Assembly: GCA_003244205.1 (NCBI GenBank)
Contig: QHBW01000097.1
Coordinates: forward strand, 1-34,862
Length of the DNA: 34,862 bases
Origin: Solirubrobacterales bacterium
GTDB lineage: Bacteria > Actinomycetota > Thermoleophilia > Solirubrobacterales > Solirubrobacteraceae
Reading direction: 5' to 3'
The notes below the pieces were generated by a model. The model did no database searches. It saw only the letters and a list, made by a program, of their open reading frames with translations, and was not told where the DNA came from. Within the stretch, counting starts at the first letter, position 1; each line of letters opens with the position of its first letter. Below are positions 26,665-34,862 of this stretch, in pieces. Made by a program: the position numbers and the translations under genes.

Positions 26665-27438
26665 CTAGGCGGCCACGTGCCGCAGCGCCTCTTGCCACGG
26701 TGTGCAGACACGCGGTCCGTCCGCCGTGATCGCGACCGTGAACTCGAAATGCGCCGCGAGCGAGCCGTCCTGGGCGTAGATCGCCCAGCCGTCGTCGCCC
26801 ATGCGCACGGCGTGGCGCCCGGCGGTGACCATCGGCTCGATCGCCAGCACCATCCCCTCCTCGAGCAAGACGCCGCGACCGGGGGGGCCAAAGTTGGGGA
26901 TCTGGGGATCCTCGTGCATGTCGCGGCCGATGCCGTGGCCGACGAGCGAGCGCACCACCGACATGCCGCCATCCTCGACGACCTGCTGGATTGCGTGGGA
27001 AACGTCTCCCAAGCGGTTGCCAGCCACGCATTGGTCAACGCCCGCCAGCAACGACGCCTCGGTGACGTCGAGCAGCTTGGTGGCGATCGGCGAGACCGGC
27101 CCGACGGCAAAGGTGCAGGCGGCATCGGCGACCCAGCCGTCGCGCTCGACGCCGATGTCGATCGAGAGCAGGTCGCCGCGCGCGAGCTCGTAGCGGCCCG
27201 GGATCCCGTGCACGACCATCGAGTTTGGCGACGCGCAGATCGAGCCGGGAAAGCCACGGTAACCCTTGAAGGCCGGCTCGCCTCCCTGAGAGCGGATGAA
27301 GGACTCGGCGGCGCGGTCGAGGTCCGCGGTCGTCACGCCGGGGCGGATCTTGGCTTCGAGCAGGGTCATCGTGCGCACGAGCACGTCGCCGGCGGCGGCG
27401 ATGCTGTCGATCTCCTGAGGGCTCTTCTTGATGATCAT
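26665..27438 (-). CDS. map: methionine aminopeptidase, type I
   Basis: A 257-residue MetAP that removes the first methionine from new proteins. The metal ligands are D94 (S-I-D-I-G), D105 (A-D-A-A-C-T-F), H168 (G-H-G-I-G), E201 (A-I-E-P-M) and E232 (F-E-F-T-V); the substrate histidine is H77 (V-V-H-G-I-P). There is no N-terminal SH3-binding extension. ATG 27438 overlaps the adk stop as ATGA. Confidence 0.97.
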   Translation of the reverse strand: MIIKKSPQEIDSIAAAGDVLVRTMTLLEAKIRPGVTTADLDRAAESFIRSQGGEPAFKGYRGFPGSICASPNSMVVHGIPGRYELARGDLLSIDIGVERDGWVADAACTFAVGPVSPIATKLLDVTEASLLAGVDQCVAGNRLGDVSHAIQQVVEDGGMSVVRSLVGHGIGRDMHEDPQIPNFGPPGRGVLLEEGMVLAIEPMVTAGRHAVRMGDDGWAIYAQDGSLAAHFEFTVAITADGPRVCTPWQEALRHVAA

Positions 27439-28112
27439 CAGAGGCCTTCCTCAAGGCGCAGCGTGGCCAGCGTGGCGCGGATGTGGTCGTGGACCTCGGT
27501 GGGCGACCGCGTCCCATCGAAGCGCCGCAACAGGCCGCGCTCGTCGTAGTACTCGATCAGCGGCGTGGTCTGCTCATGGTAGGTGGCGAGCCGATCGCGT
27601 ACAACCTCCGGCTTGTCGTCGTCGCGCTGGACGAGCTCGGAGCCATCGACCTCGCAGCGACCCTCGCGCTTGGGTGGATCGAAGTGGACGTTGTAGATCT
27701 GTCCGGTCTCCTTGGAGAAGCGCCGGCCGGAAATCCGCTTGACCACCTCCTCGTCGGGCGCGTCGATCAGCAGCACGGCAAAGATCCTCCGTTCGAGACG
27801 CTCGAGCTGCTCGCCGAGCGCCTCGGCCTGGGGAATCGTGCGCGGGAAGCCGTCGAGGATGAAGCCGTCCGCGGCCTCCGGCGAGGCGATGCGCTCGGCG
27901 ATCACGCCGATGATGATCTCGTCGGGAACGAGCCCACCGGACTCCATGATCGGCTTGGCCTTGCGGCCAAGCTCGGTGCCCTCGTCGACGGCCGCGCGCA
28001 GGATGTCGCCGGTGGCGTAGTGGGGCAGGCCGAAGTCTTTGGCCAGGCGCTTGGCCTGGGTGCCCTTGCCGGCCCCGGGCGGGCCGAGCATGATCAGGTT
28101 CAGTTCGGACAC
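27438..28112 (-). CDS. adk: adenylate kinase
   Basis: A 224-residue adenylate kinase. The P-loop G-P-P-G-A-G-K-G-T is at residues 10-18. The AMP site Y-A-T-G-D-I-L-R-A-A, D-G-F-P-R-T and the long LID (F-S-K-E-T-G-Q-I-Y-N-V-H-F-D-P-P-K) follow; the LID lacks the four-cysteine zinc site. It balances ATP, ADP and AMP. GTG 28112 has GGAGGGG upstream. Confidence 0.97.
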   Translation of the reverse strand: MSELNLIMLGPPGAGKGTQAKRLAKDFGLPHYATGDILRAAVDEGTELGRKAKPIMESGGLVPDEIIIGVIAERIASPEAADGFILDGFPRTIPQAEALGEQLERLERRIFAVLLIDAPDEEVVKRISGRRFSKETGQIYNVHFDPPKREGRCEVDGSELVQRDDDKPEVVRDRLATYHEQTTPLIEYYDERGLLRRFDGTRSPTEVHDHIRATLATLRLEEGL

Positions 28113-28140
28113 GGTGACCCCTCCGCGCTGGGTGCCGACC

Positions 28141-29412
28141 CTATTTCAGGAACCCCTCGTAGTTGCGCATCATCAGCTGCGCCTCGAGCTGCTTCATCGT
28201 GTCGAGAGCGACGCCGACAACGATCAGCAACGAGGTGCCCCCGAAGAAGAAGTTCGCACTCGTCTGGTTGATCAGCACCGTTGGCAGTGCAGCCACAGCG
28301 GCCAGGTAGAGCGCGCCGGGGAAAGTCAGGCGCGCCAATATTCGGTCCAGGAACTCCGCCGTGGGGCGACCTGGACGCACGCCTGGGATGAACCCGCCGT
28401 ACTTCTTCAGGTTGTCGGCCTGGTCGACCGGGTTGAAGGTGACAGCGGTATAGAAGTAGGTGAAGAGGATGATCAAAATCGACTCTCCGACCACATACGG
28501 CCACTTGTTGGGAGAGAAGAAATTGGACACGCTGGTCGCCCAGTGAGTGTGCACGAGCTGACCAACGGTCGGCGGAAAGGCCATCAGGCTGGCGGCGAAG
28601 ATCACGGGGATCACGCCGGCCATGTTCACGCGCAGGGGCAGATAGGTCTGTCCCCCCTGGCTCATGCGGCGCCCGATCACGCGTTTGGCGTACTGGATCG
28701 GGATCCGCCGCTGCCCCTCCTGGATGAACACCACCGCGGCGACGACGGCGAAGACGATGATCGGCATCATCACCTTGAAGACGGCATCGGGGTTCGTCCA
28801 CCACGCCTGAACGCCGTGTGGGAGCCGCGAGACGATCGAGGCGAAGATCATCAACGAGATGCCGTTGCCGATCCCGCGCTGGGTGATCAGCTCGCCCATC
28901 CACATCAGCAGCACGCAGCCGGCCGTCAGCGAGACGACGATCAGAAAGAGCTTGGCGAAATTGAAGTTGACGATCACTTGCTGGCCGACCTGGCTGGAGA
29001 AGGACTTGAAGAGGAACACGTAGCCAACCGACTGCGCGAGCGCCAGGCCGACGGTCAGATAGCGCGTGTACTGGGTGATACGCGCCTGGCCGACCTCGCC
29101 CTCCTTGGAGAGCTTCTCCAGCGAGGGCACCACGACGGTCAGCAGCTGGAGGATGATCGAGGCCGTGATGTAGGGCATGATCCCGAGCGCGAACACAGCG
29201 ATCCGCGACAGTCCTCCCCCCGAGAAGAGGTTGAGGAAGTTGAGGATGCCCTGGCCTTGGAAGTTCTTCTGGATGTCGTTGACGGCCTGCGTCGAGATGC
29301 CGGGCACCGGGAGGTGCGAGCCGAGCCGGTAGAGCGCGAGCAGGGCCGCTGTGAACAGCAGCTTCTTGCGGATCTCGGCAACCGTGAAGGCGCTGAGGAT
29401 CGTGGAGAGCAT
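28141..29412 (-). CDS. secY: protein translocase channel subunit SecY
   Basis: A 423-residue SecY with ten expected membrane helices. Recognisable parts include the start (F-T-V-A-E-I-R-K-K-L-L-F-T), H-L-P-V-P-G-I near the plug, I-M-P-Y-I-T-A-S-I-I-L-Q-L-L, and the cytoplasmic loops R-R-I-P-I-Q-Y-A and F-I-P-G-V-R-P-G-R-P-T. It forms the membrane pore for secreted and membrane proteins. ATG 29412 lies ten bases after the rplO stop; the frame runs to 29448, overlapping rplO, but similarity begins at 29412. Confidence 0.96.
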   Translation of the reverse strand: MLSTILSAFTVAEIRKKLLFTAALLALYRLGSHLPVPGISTQAVNDIQKNFQGQGILNFLNLFSGGGLSRIAVFALGIMPYITASIILQLLTVVVPSLEKLSKEGEVGQARITQYTRYLTVGLALAQSVGYVFLFKSFSSQVGQQVIVNFNFAKLFLIVVSLTAGCVLLMWMGELITQRGIGNGISLMIFASIVSRLPHGVQAWWTNPDAVFKVMMPIIVFAVVAAVVFIQEGQRRIPIQYAKRVIGRRMSQGGQTYLPLRVNMAGVIPVIFAASLMAFPPTVGQLVHTHWATSVSNFFSPNKWPYVVGESILIILFTYFYTAVTFNPVDQADNLKKYGGFIPGVRPGRPTAEFLDRILARLTFPGALYLAAVAALPTVLINQTSANFFFGGTSLLIVVGVALDTMKQLEAQLMMRNYEGFLK

Positions 29413-29422
29413 CGCCCGGTGC

Positions 29423-29968
29423 CTAGTCGATGACGACGCAGGTGCCACCCGCGGCGTCGATGCGCTCGCGCGCGGCCGTGCTGAACCCGTGGGCGTGCAC
29501 GGTCAGCGCCTTGCTGAGCTCGCCCTTGGCCAAGACCTTGACGTCGATCCCCTTGCGGGTCGCGAGCCCGGCGGCGCGCAGCGCCTCGATCGTCACCTCG
29601 GCCCCGGCGTCGAAGCGACGCTCGAGATCGCGGAGGTTGACGGGCTGCGTGTGGGTGCGGAAGGGCTCGAACGGCATCGACTTCTTCATGTGGGGGCCGC
29701 GTAGCTTGCGCATGCGCATGTGAATCGGGTTTTGCCCACCCTCGAAGCGAGCCCGGCTCTTGGCGCCGGAACGCGAGCCATAGCCCTTCTGACCGCGCCC
29801 CGCCGTCTTGCCGGTGCCCGAGCCCTCACCCCGTCCGACGCGCTTGCGCGGCCGACGACTCCCGGGAGCCGGGCTCAGATTGTGCAGCCCGAGCGCCTCG
29901 GCTTCAGTCGCCGTCGGCGCTGCCGGGGCGTCAGCGGCGGGCGTCGGCTTGCGAGCAGCAGGGCTCAC
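29423..29968 (-). CDS. rplO: 50S ribosomal protein L15 with N-terminal extension
   Basis: A 181-residue L15. The usual start (L-H-N-L-S-P-A-P-G-S-R-R-P) lies at about residue 27, so there are ~25 extra Ala/Pro/Thr residues. G-R-G-E-G-S-G-T-G-K-T-A-G-R-G-Q-K-G and the C-terminal A-A-G-G-T-C-V-V-I-D are typical. No ATG or GTG is seen at the usual start, and GTG 29968 overlaps the rpmD stop (GTGA), so the extension looks real. Confidence 0.95.
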   Translation of the reverse strand: MSPAARKPTPAADAPAAPTATEAEALGLHNLSPAPGSRRPRKRVGRGEGSGTGKTAGRGQKGYGSRSGAKSRARFEGGQNPIHMRMRKLRGPHMKKSMPFEPFRTHTQPVNLRDLERRFDAGAEVTIEALRAAGLATRKGIDVKVLAKGELSKALTVHAHGFSTAARERIDAAGGTCVVID

Positions 29969-30144
29969 GCGCGCTCCACCTTCACGAGATGACGCACGGC
30001 ATGCACCATGCCTCGGACCTGGTCGCTCTCCGAGCGCTCGACGCTGTGGCCGATGCGCCTCAAGCCCAGCGAGCGCAACGTCGCGCGCTGGCCTCGGTCA
30101 GCCCCGTTGCGCGAGCGCACCTGCGTGATCCGCAGCGAGCTCAC
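29965..30144 (-). CDS. rpmD: 50S ribosomal protein L30
   Basis: A 59-residue L30 read from the sequence: [12 protein letters not shown], then [15 protein letters not shown], and [18 protein letters not shown] 30144 overlaps the rpsE stop (GTGA), and its own stop overlaps the rplO start (GTGA), so it is coupled on both sides. It is the expected gene between S5 and L15. Confidence 0.96.
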   Translation of the reverse strand: MSSLRITQVRSRNGADRGQRATLRSLGLRRIGHSVERSESDQVRGMVHAVRHLVKVERA

Positions 30145-30692
30145 GAGCTGACCGGCTCCGGCGTGGGCCCAGCGGCATCGAGGCCGAGCACGCCGTTGAT
30201 CGAAAGCCCGCGCAGCTCGGCGACCTCCCGAGGGGTGCGCAATGTCTCCAAGGCCGCCACCGTCGCCTTGACGAGGTTGATCGGGTTCTGCGAGCCCAGG
30301 CTCTTGGAGAGGATGTCGTGGATCCCCGCGAGCTCGAGCACCGCGCGCACACCGCCACCGGCGATGACACCGGTGCCGGCCGACGCCGGCTTGAGGAAGA
30401 CGCGGCCCGCGCCAAAGACGCCCAACGACTGGTGCGTGATGGTCGACCCGTGCTTGGGGACCTTGAAGAGATTCTTCTTCGCGCGCTCGACACCCTTTTG
30501 GATCGCCACGGGCACCTCGTTGGCCTTGCCGTAGCCGACACCGACCACGCTCTCCTCGTCGCCGACGACGACAAGCGCAGTGAACGAGAAGCGCCGGCCG
30601 CCCTTGACGACCTTCGCGACGCGGTTGATCTCCACCACGCGCTCCTGGAGGTCCAGACCGGTGGCATTGACGAGACGATGGGCGGGAGGCAT
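30141..30692 (-). CDS. rpsE: 30S ribosomal protein S5
   Basis: A 183-residue S5: [30 protein letters not shown], and [15 protein letters not shown]. It helps reading accuracy near the decoding centre. The start at ATG 30692 has no Shine-Dalgarno; the leader is pyrimidine-rich (CCTCCCTCCTTC), and the 57-base gap after rplR is long for this operon. Confidence 0.96.
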   Translation of the reverse strand: MPPAHRLVNATGLDLQERVVEINRVAKVVKGGRRFSFTALVVVGDEESVVGVGYGKANEVPVAIQKGVERAKKNLFKVPKHGSTITHQSLGVFGAGRVFLKPASAGTGVIAGGGVRAVLELAGIHDILSKSLGSQNPINLVKATVAALETLRTPREVAELRGLSINGVLGLDAAGPTPEPVSS

Positions 30693-30749
30693 GAAGGAGG
30701 GAGGGTAGCGGGGGCGACTAGTGGCGATGAAGGGGGACGCGACAGCACA

Positions 30750-31103
30750 TCAGAACGTCAGGCCGCCCTCGCGGGCGCCTTCGGCGAGCGCCTTGACACG
30801 TCCGTGATAGCGGTAGCCACCGCGGTCGAAGACGACCTCGGAGACGCCGGACTGCTGGGCGCGCTCGGCGAGCAACTTGCCCGCTCGCTCAGCCTGCTCC
30901 ATGCGGGCGAGCGCGCGCAACGGCGCCTCGGTCCAGTTGACGGCGGCGAGCGTACGACCGCTGCCGTCGTCGATCAGCTGAGCGGAGATCCCGCGATTGG
31001 AGCGAAAGACGGAAATCCGCGGTCGTTCGGCGCTGCCGATGACCTTGGCGCGGACGCGGCGGCGCCGGCGCAGCCTGCGAGCGGGAGCGGTGGAGACGCT
31101 CAT
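30750..31103 (-). CDS. rplR: 50S ribosomal protein L18
   Basis: A 117-residue L18: [35 protein letters not shown], and [15 protein letters not shown]. It carries 5S rRNA to the large subunit with L5. ATG 31103 overlaps the rplF stop (ATGA). Confidence 0.96.
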   Translation of the reverse strand: MSVSTAPARRLRRRRRVRAKVIGSAERPRISVFRSNRGISAQLIDDGSGRTLAAVNWTEAPLRALARMEQAERAGKLLAERAQQSGVSEVVFDRGGYRYHGRVKALAEGAREGGLTF

Positions 31104-31633
31104 GCGCGCTTGCCCACCTTGCGGGCAACGTGCTCGCCCTCGTAGCGGATCCCCTTGCCCTTGTATGGCTCGGGCGGCCGCTGCTTACGGATGTAGGCGG
31201 CGGTCTCGCCGACCTGCTGCTTGGAGATCCCCTTGACGACCACACGCGTCGGCGAGGGAACCTCGAACTCGATGCCCTTGGGCGCCTTCACAGAAACCGG
31301 GTGGGAGTAGCCAAGCGCCAGCTCGAGGTCGGAGCCACGCAGCGCGGCGCGATAGCCGACGCCCTGGATCTCGAGGTTGCGGCGAAATCCTGCCGTGACG
31401 CCCTCGACCATGTTGGCCACCAGCGAGCGAGTGAGACCGTGCAGCGCGCGGTGCTCGCCGCGATCGCTGGGGCGAGTGACGATCAGCTCGTCGTCCTGCT
31501 GGGCGACGGTGATGTCGCGCGGAATGCGCTCGTAGAGCTCGCCCAGGGGACCGTTGACGCGCACGATCTGCGGCTCGATCGCGACGCTGACGCTGACGGG
31601 AACGGGGATGGGCTTGCGCCCGATACGCGACAC
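31100..31633 (-). CDS. rplF: 50S ribosomal protein L6
   Basis: A 177-residue L6: [11 protein letters not shown] at the start, [10 protein letters not shown], and the end [13 protein letters not shown]. It lies near the factor-binding site. GTG 31633 is ten bases after the rpsH stop; the frame is open to 31672, but that overlaps rpsH. Confidence 0.96.
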   Translation of the reverse strand: MSRIGRKPIPVPVSVSVAIEPQIVRVNGPLGELYERIPRDITVAQQDDELIVTRPSDRGEHRALHGLTRSLVANMVEGVTAGFRRNLEIQGVGYRAALRGSDLELALGYSHPVSVKAPKGIEFEVPSPTRVVVKGISKQQVGETAAYIRKQRPPEPYKGKGIRYEGEHVARKVGKRA

Positions 31634-31643
31634 GGCGTGCTCG

Positions 31644-32051
31644 CTACCAGACCTCGGCGACGACCTCGCCACCGATGCCCGCGCGGCGGGCGTCGTGGCC
31701 GGTCATGACACCGCGCGAAGTGGAGATGATCGAGGTGCCCATGCCGCCGAGGACCCTCGGGATGTGGGTGGCGTCGACGTATGCGCGCCGCCCCGGTCGC
31801 GAAACGCGCCGAAGCTGAGTGATCACCGGCTTGCGGTCGATCGTGTAGCGCAGCTTGACGACCAGCTGCTCGCCCCTGTGATCGCTGCCGGGCGGGCGCA
31901 CCTCGAATCCCTCGATGTAGCCCTGCTCCTCGAGGATGCGGGCGAGCTCGCGCTTGAGCCGCGAAGAGGGCATCTCGACGATCTCCCGAGAGGCCGCCGC
32001 GCCGTTGCGGATACGCGTGAGGAAGTCGGCGATGGGGTCAGTCATGGACAT
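31644..32051 (-). CDS. rpsH: 30S ribosomal protein S8
   Basis: A 135-residue S8: [20 protein letters not shown], and the end [19 protein letters not shown]. It binds the central domain of 16S rRNA and in some bacteria represses the spc operon. ATG 32051 gives M-S-M-T-D; ATG 32045 is an equal alternative. Confidence 0.96.
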   Translation of the reverse strand: MSMTDPIADFLTRIRNGAAASREIVEMPSSRLKRELARILEEQGYIEGFEVRPPGSDHRGEQLVVKLRYTIDRKPVITQLRRVSRPGRRAYVDATHIPRVLGGMGTSIISTSRGVMTGHDARRAGIGGEVVAEVW

Positions 32052-32070
32052 GTCGTCAGGGCGTCTTCAG

Positions 32071-32256
32071 TTACCAGGAGGACTTGGTCATGCCAGGGAT
32101 GTAGCCCTCGTGGGCCAGCTCGCGCAGGCAGATACGGCACAGTCCGAACTTGCGGTAGACGGAACGCGCGCGACCGCAGCGACGGCAGCGTGTGTAGCCC
32201 CGTGTGGGGAATTTCGGGGTCCGCTGCTGGCGAACGCGTTGGGAGGTCTTGGCCAT
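32071..32256 (-). CDS. rpsZ: 30S ribosomal protein S14, type Z
   Basis: A 61-residue zinc-type S14 with C24-x2-C27 and C40-x2-C43, ending [17 protein letters not shown] precedes ATG 32256. The spc-operon copy is the zinc form; many actinobacteria keep a second zinc-free copy elsewhere for zinc shortage. Confidence 0.97.
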   Translation of the reverse strand: MAKTSQRVRQQRTPKFPTRGYTRCRRCGRARSVYRKFGLCRICLRELAHEGYIPGMTKSSW

Positions 32257-32269
32257 GGGCTCCTTCTCG

Positions 32270-32842
32270 TCAGGCGGCGGCGGCCGCGCGCTCTTCGTTG
32301 GGGTCGCGGGCGAATGGCATGCCGAGCGCTTGCAGCAGCGTGAGCGCTTCCTCGTCGCCGCTGGCCGTGGTCGTGATCGTTACGTCGAGGCCCCGCACCT
32401 GGTCGATCGAGTCGTAGTCGATCTCGGGAAAGATGATCTGCTCGGTCAGGCCCAGCGAGTAGTTGCCGCGCCCGTCGAAGGCGTTGCGCTTCAGTCCACG
32501 GAAGTCGCGGATACGCGGGATCGCGATCGACATCAGGCGGTCGAGGAACTCGTAGGCGCGCTCACCGCGCAGCGTGACGGCCACGCCAACCGGCATTCCC
32601 TCGCGCAGCTTGAAGTTGGCGATGGACTTCCGCGCGCGGCGCACGTTGGGCTTCTGTCCGGCGATCGTGGCGAGCTGCTCGGTCGCGGCGTCGAGCATGT
32701 TGGAGTCCTGCTTGGCCTCGCCGATGCCCATGTTCAGGGTCACCTTGACTAACCGAGGCGCCTGCATCGGGCTGCTGTAGCCGTAGCGCTCGATGAGCGC
32801 GGCGCGAATCTCGTTCTCGTAGCGTTCTCTGAGTCGTGACAT
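32270..32842 (-). CDS. rplE: 50S ribosomal protein L5
   Basis: A 190-residue L5: [36 protein letters not shown], and F-P-E-I-D-Y-D. It binds 5S rRNA and P-site tRNA. ATG 32842 starts the similarity; TTG 32866 in the same frame overlaps rplX and is less likely. Neither has a good ribosome site. Confidence 0.96.
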   Translation of the reverse strand: MSRLRERYENEIRAALIERYGYSSPMQAPRLVKVTLNMGIGEAKQDSNMLDAATEQLATIAGQKPNVRRARKSIANFKLREGMPVGVAVTLRGERAYEFLDRLMSIAIPRIRDFRGLKRNAFDGRGNYSLGLTEQIIFPEIDYDSIDQVRGLDVTITTTASGDEEALTLLQALGMPFARDPNEERAAAAA

Positions 32843-32858
32843 CGTCAGTTCGGTTCGG

Positions 32859-33167
32859 TCAGTCAAGCCGTGTGCCGGAGCGCTTTGCGACGCGGTAGCG
32901 CTTGCCGTCCTCGGTCACGCTAGCGATCCGCGTGGCACGGCCGTCCTTGGGATCGACGAGCATCACGTTGGAGACGTGAATCGCGGCCTCGCGCTCGATC
33001 ACGCCGCCCTGGTCGCCTTGGGGCGTCGGCTTTGTGTGTCGCTTGACCATGTTCAGGCCCTCGACGATCACCCGCTCGCGTGCGGGGATTGTGCGCAGGA
33101 CCTTGCCCTTCTTGCCACGCTCCTTGCCCGAGATCACGATCACCTGGTCGTCGCGGCGAATCTTCAT
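32859..33167 (-). CDS. rplX: 50S ribosomal protein L24
   Basis: A 102-residue L24 with the KOW motif ([15 protein letters not shown]) and [13 protein letters not shown] 33167 is seven bases after GGAGG and shares bases with the rplN stop; GTG 33170 is an alternative with poorer spacing. It is an early assembly protein of the large subunit. Confidence 0.96.
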   Translation of the reverse strand: MKIRRDDQVIVISGKERGKKGKVLRTIPARERVIVEGLNMVKRHTKPTPQGDQGGVIEREAAIHVSNVMLVDPKDGRATRIASVTEDGKRYRVAKRSGTRLD

Positions 33168-33535
33168 CACAAGACCTCCGGGGCCAGCGAGACGATCTTC
33201 ATGAAGTTGCGCTCGCGCAGCTCGCGGGCCACCGGTCCGAAGATACGGGTCCCGCGCGGGTTGTTCTGGGCGTCGATGATGACCGCGGCGTTCTCGTCGA
33301 AGGAGATGTAGGTGCCGTCGTCGCGGCCGAACTCCTTGCGCGTGCGGACGACAACGGCCTTGACGACCTCACCCTTGTGCACGGACCCTTGGGGGGCCGC
33401 CTGCTTGACGGTCGCGGTGATGATGTCGCCCACCCCCGCATAGCGCCGGCGCGAGCCCCCCTGCACGCGAATGCAGAGGATCACCCGCGCGCCGGTGTTG
33501 TCGGCTACGCGCAGTCGGGTCTCGTTCTGGATCAC
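33167..33535 (-). CDS. rplN: 50S ribosomal protein L14
   Basis: A 122-residue L14, exactly the usual length: [27 protein letters not shown], and the end [15 protein letters not shown] 33535 overlaps the rpsQ stop (GTGA). It contacts the small subunit in bridge B8. Confidence 0.97.
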   Translation of the reverse strand: MIQNETRLRVADNTGARVILCIRVQGGSRRRYAGVGDIITATVKQAAPQGSVHKGEVVKAVVVRTRKEFGRDDGTYISFDENAAVIIDAQNNPRGTRIFGPVARELRERNFMKIVSLAPEVL

Positions 33536-34152
33536 TTCGCCTTCTCCACGACACCCACCAGGCGCCAACGCTTGGTCCGTGACAACGGCCGGCTCTCGAT
33601 CACCGTGACAGTGTCCCCGGCTCCGGCGTCGTTGTTCTCGTCGTGCGCGTGCAGCGTTGCCGAGGAGCGCACCACCTTGCCGTAGCGCCGATGGCGCCGC
33701 GCGACATCGATCCGCACCACGATCGTCTTGTCCGGCTTGTCGGAGACGACCACCCCCTGTTGCACCCGCGGCTTGCCAACGGCAGCCTCGACCGCAGCCG
33801 GCGCGGCCTTCGGCGCCGCGGCGTGCTTGGCCCGCGCCCGCGCGCGCACCCGCCTGCGCTCAGCCGCCTTCGCGGACCGCGTCGAAGCCCTCTCGGCGGC
33901 CAGCTCCTCAATCGTCCGCGAAGGCCGAGTCGCAGGTGCCTTAGCGGCCCGCGCAGCGGCCCGCCGCTCTTTCGGAGTCAAAGCGGCGGAGGGCTCCGCA
34001 TCCGAAGACGCTGGCACATCCACGGCGGACGGCGCCGCCGCGCCACCTGATCCATCTTCTTGGGTCGGGGGCGCGTCGGCGTCGGCCACAACGGCCTCGT
34101 CGGTGCCCTCGACGGGAGCGTCGTCCGGAGTCTCTTCTGGCTCTTCACTCAC
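33532..34152 (-). CDS. rpsQ: 30S ribosomal protein S17 with a long N-terminal extension
   Basis: A 206-residue protein whose last ~80 residues are S17 ([16 protein letters not shown], then [13 protein letters not shown]). S17 is usually 80-95 residues. The extension has three parts: acidic 1-57, a strongly basic helical-looking 60-111 ([21 protein letters not shown]), and an Ala/Pro linker 112-125. The frame is open throughout with high third-position GC. GTG 34152 overlaps the rpmC stop by eight bases. An internal GTG at residue 130 could give a short S17 but has no ribosome site. Confidence 0.93.
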   Translation of the reverse strand: MSEEPEETPDDAPVEGTDEAVVADADAPPTQEDGSGGAAAPSAVDVPASSDAEPSAALTPKERRAAARAAKAPATRPSRTIEELAAERASTRSAKAAERRRVRARARAKHAAAPKAAPAAVEAAVGKPRVQQGVVVSDKPDKTIVVRIDVARRHRRYGKVVRSSATLHAHDENNDAGAGDTVTVIESRPLSRTKRWRLVGVVEKAK

Positions 34153-34366
34153 TGATCATCAGCTCCCGTTCAACGTCCAACCTGCGCTGGCGCGCGATCG
34201 TCAGCGCCCGCGCCAGGTCACGCTTCGCACCGCGCAGACGCGCGGTGTTGTCGAGCTCCCCGGTGGCGTGCTGGAAGCGCAGCCCGAAGAGCTCCTTGCG
34301 CGTTTCGCGCAGGTGCTCGACCAGCAGCTCGTCGCTCATGTCGTGAACTTCCTTGGCGCGGGGCAT
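34145..34366 (-). CDS. rpmC: 50S ribosomal protein L29
   Basis: A 73-residue L29: [22 protein letters not shown], and [15 protein letters not shown]. It lies by the tunnel exit. ATG 34366 overlaps the rplP stop (ATGA). The frame continues upstream through rplP but is not similar there. Confidence 0.96.
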   Translation of the reverse strand: MPRAKEVHDMSDELLVEHLRETRKELFGLRFQHATGELDNTARLRGAKRDLARALTIARQRRLDVERELMISE

Positions 34367-34779
34367 CACACGCCCTCCCGGCTGACGAACTTCGTGCGCA
34401 GGGGAAGCTTGTGGCCGGCCAGTCGCAGGGCCTCGCGCGCGAGCGGCTCGGGCACGCCGGCGAGCTCGAACATCACACGCCCCGGCTTGACGACCGCGAC
34501 CCAGCCTTCGGGATTGCCCTTGCCCGAGCCCATGCGGGTCTCGGCTGGCTTCTGCGTGAACGGCTTGTCGGGGAAGACGTTGATCCAGACCTTTCCACCT
34601 CGCTTGATCTTGCGTGTCATCGCGATCCGGGCGGCTTCGATCTGACGGTTGGTGAGCCAGCCGCGATCGAGCGCCTTGAGGCCGTAGTCGCCGAACTGCA
34701 CGGTCGCCTGTCCGCGCGTGTTGCCGGGCATCCGCCCGCGGTGCTGCTTGCGGTGCTTGACGCGCTTGGGAGAGAGCAT
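34366..34779 (-). CDS. rplP: 50S ribosomal protein L16
   Basis: A 137-residue L16: [26 protein letters not shown], and [20 protein letters not shown] in pieces. It sits near the A site and peptidyl-transferase centre. ATG 34779 overlaps the rpsC stop (TGATG). Confidence 0.97.
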   Translation of the reverse strand: MLSPKRVKHRKQHRGRMPGNTRGQATVQFGDYGLKALDRGWLTNRQIEAARIAMTRKIKRGGKVWINVFPDKPFTQKPAETRMGSGKGNPEGWVAVVKPGRVMFELAGVPEPLAREALRLAGHKLPLRTKFVSREGV

Positions 34780-34862
34780 CAGCGGGTGACCTCCGGCGAG
34801 CCGCCGCCACGCCCGCCGCGACCACCGGGACCGCCGCCTCGACCACCGGGACCGCCGCCACG
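34779..34862 (-). CDS. rpsC: 30S ribosomal protein S3, C-terminal end (rest outside window)
   Basis: Only the last 27 residues are present, ending S-P-E-V-T-R and TGA. Position directly before rplP identifies it as S3. The visible tail is a Gly/Arg/Pro repeat (G-G-G-P-G-G-R twice, then G-G-R-G-G-G). S3 tails vary between bacteria and are often basic. Confidence 0.8.
   Translation of the reverse strand, partial: RGGGPGGRGGGPGGRGGRGGGSPEVTR

Noticed and set aside
28039..29433. Very long plus-strand open frame (464 codons) opposite secY
   Set aside because: It is Asp/Glu/His/Arg-rich antisense translation of secY, typical of GC-rich DNA; no domain and no ribosome site.
34783..34862. Tandem GC-rich repeat as a possible repeat array
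   Set aside because: It is the in-frame coding repeat of the S3 tail, not a CRISPR or intergenic array.

Overview
The window is GC-rich bacterial DNA with high-GC third codon positions. The right half (about 22.67-34.86 kb, minus strand) is an S10/spc/alpha ribosomal-protein cluster with secY, adk, map and rpoA. Together with zinc-binding S4, S14 and L36, frequent GTG starts, a WS/DGAT acyltransferase, a CalB-like lipase and an ECF sigma factor with a long tail, this suggests a member of the Actinomycetota. Thermoleophilia/Solirubrobacterales is my best guess from protein style; no 16S gene is present to confirm it.

Layout. 1-2130: the end of a secreted CalB-like lipase, then a wax ester synthase/diacylglycerol acyltransferase. 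2185-4875: a VOC protein, a divergent Phd/PIN toxin-antitoxin pair, a methyltransferase fragment and an ODP-fold di-iron-type protein. 5666-8557: a TetR-controlled divergent unit. TetR faces an ester-cyclase-like (SnoaL) protein, a four-TM protein, a MauE-type membrane protein with a stump of a redoxin domain, and a small lipoprotein. A near-perfect 18-bp palindrome lies inside a strong promoter between the two arms. 9074-11116: a cupin gene and an immunity-protein-like gene, each broken by one apparent single-base loss, flanking a LysE-type exporter. 11414-12197: a small membrane protein, tRNA-Pro(CGG) with a clear terminator, and a small hypothetical protein. 12240-19684: an ECF sigma factor fused to a zinc-finger anti-sigma-like segment, a membrane helix and a long tail; a NIF3 protein; a 58-residue protein; a long-chain acyl-CoA synthetase; a patatin phospholipase; and a PBP4-type D,D-carboxypeptidase. 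19689-23423: ligA, surE and truA. 23470-34862: rplQ back to the end of rpsC.

The ribosomal genes are read right to left: rpsC(end)-rplP-rpmC-rpsQ-rplN-rplX-rplE-rpsZ-rpsH-rplF-rplR-rpsE-rpmD-rplO-secY-adk-map-rpmJ-rpsM-rpsK-rpsD-rpoA-rplQ-truA-surE-ligA. Many junctions overlap as ATGA or GTGA, which suggests translational coupling. infA, normally between map and rpmJ, is absent; a 150-base gap with a perfect hairpin sits there. S17 carries an N-terminal extension of about 125 residues, and S3 ends in a Gly/Arg/Pro-repeat tail.

Lipid metabolism recurs on the left side (lipase, WS/DGAT, acyl-CoA synthetase, patatin), but these genes are not one operon. I did not find a convincing new defence or mobile system. 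The best leads are the TetR operator-in-promoter, the membrane-tethered sigma factor, the missing infA and the extended S17.
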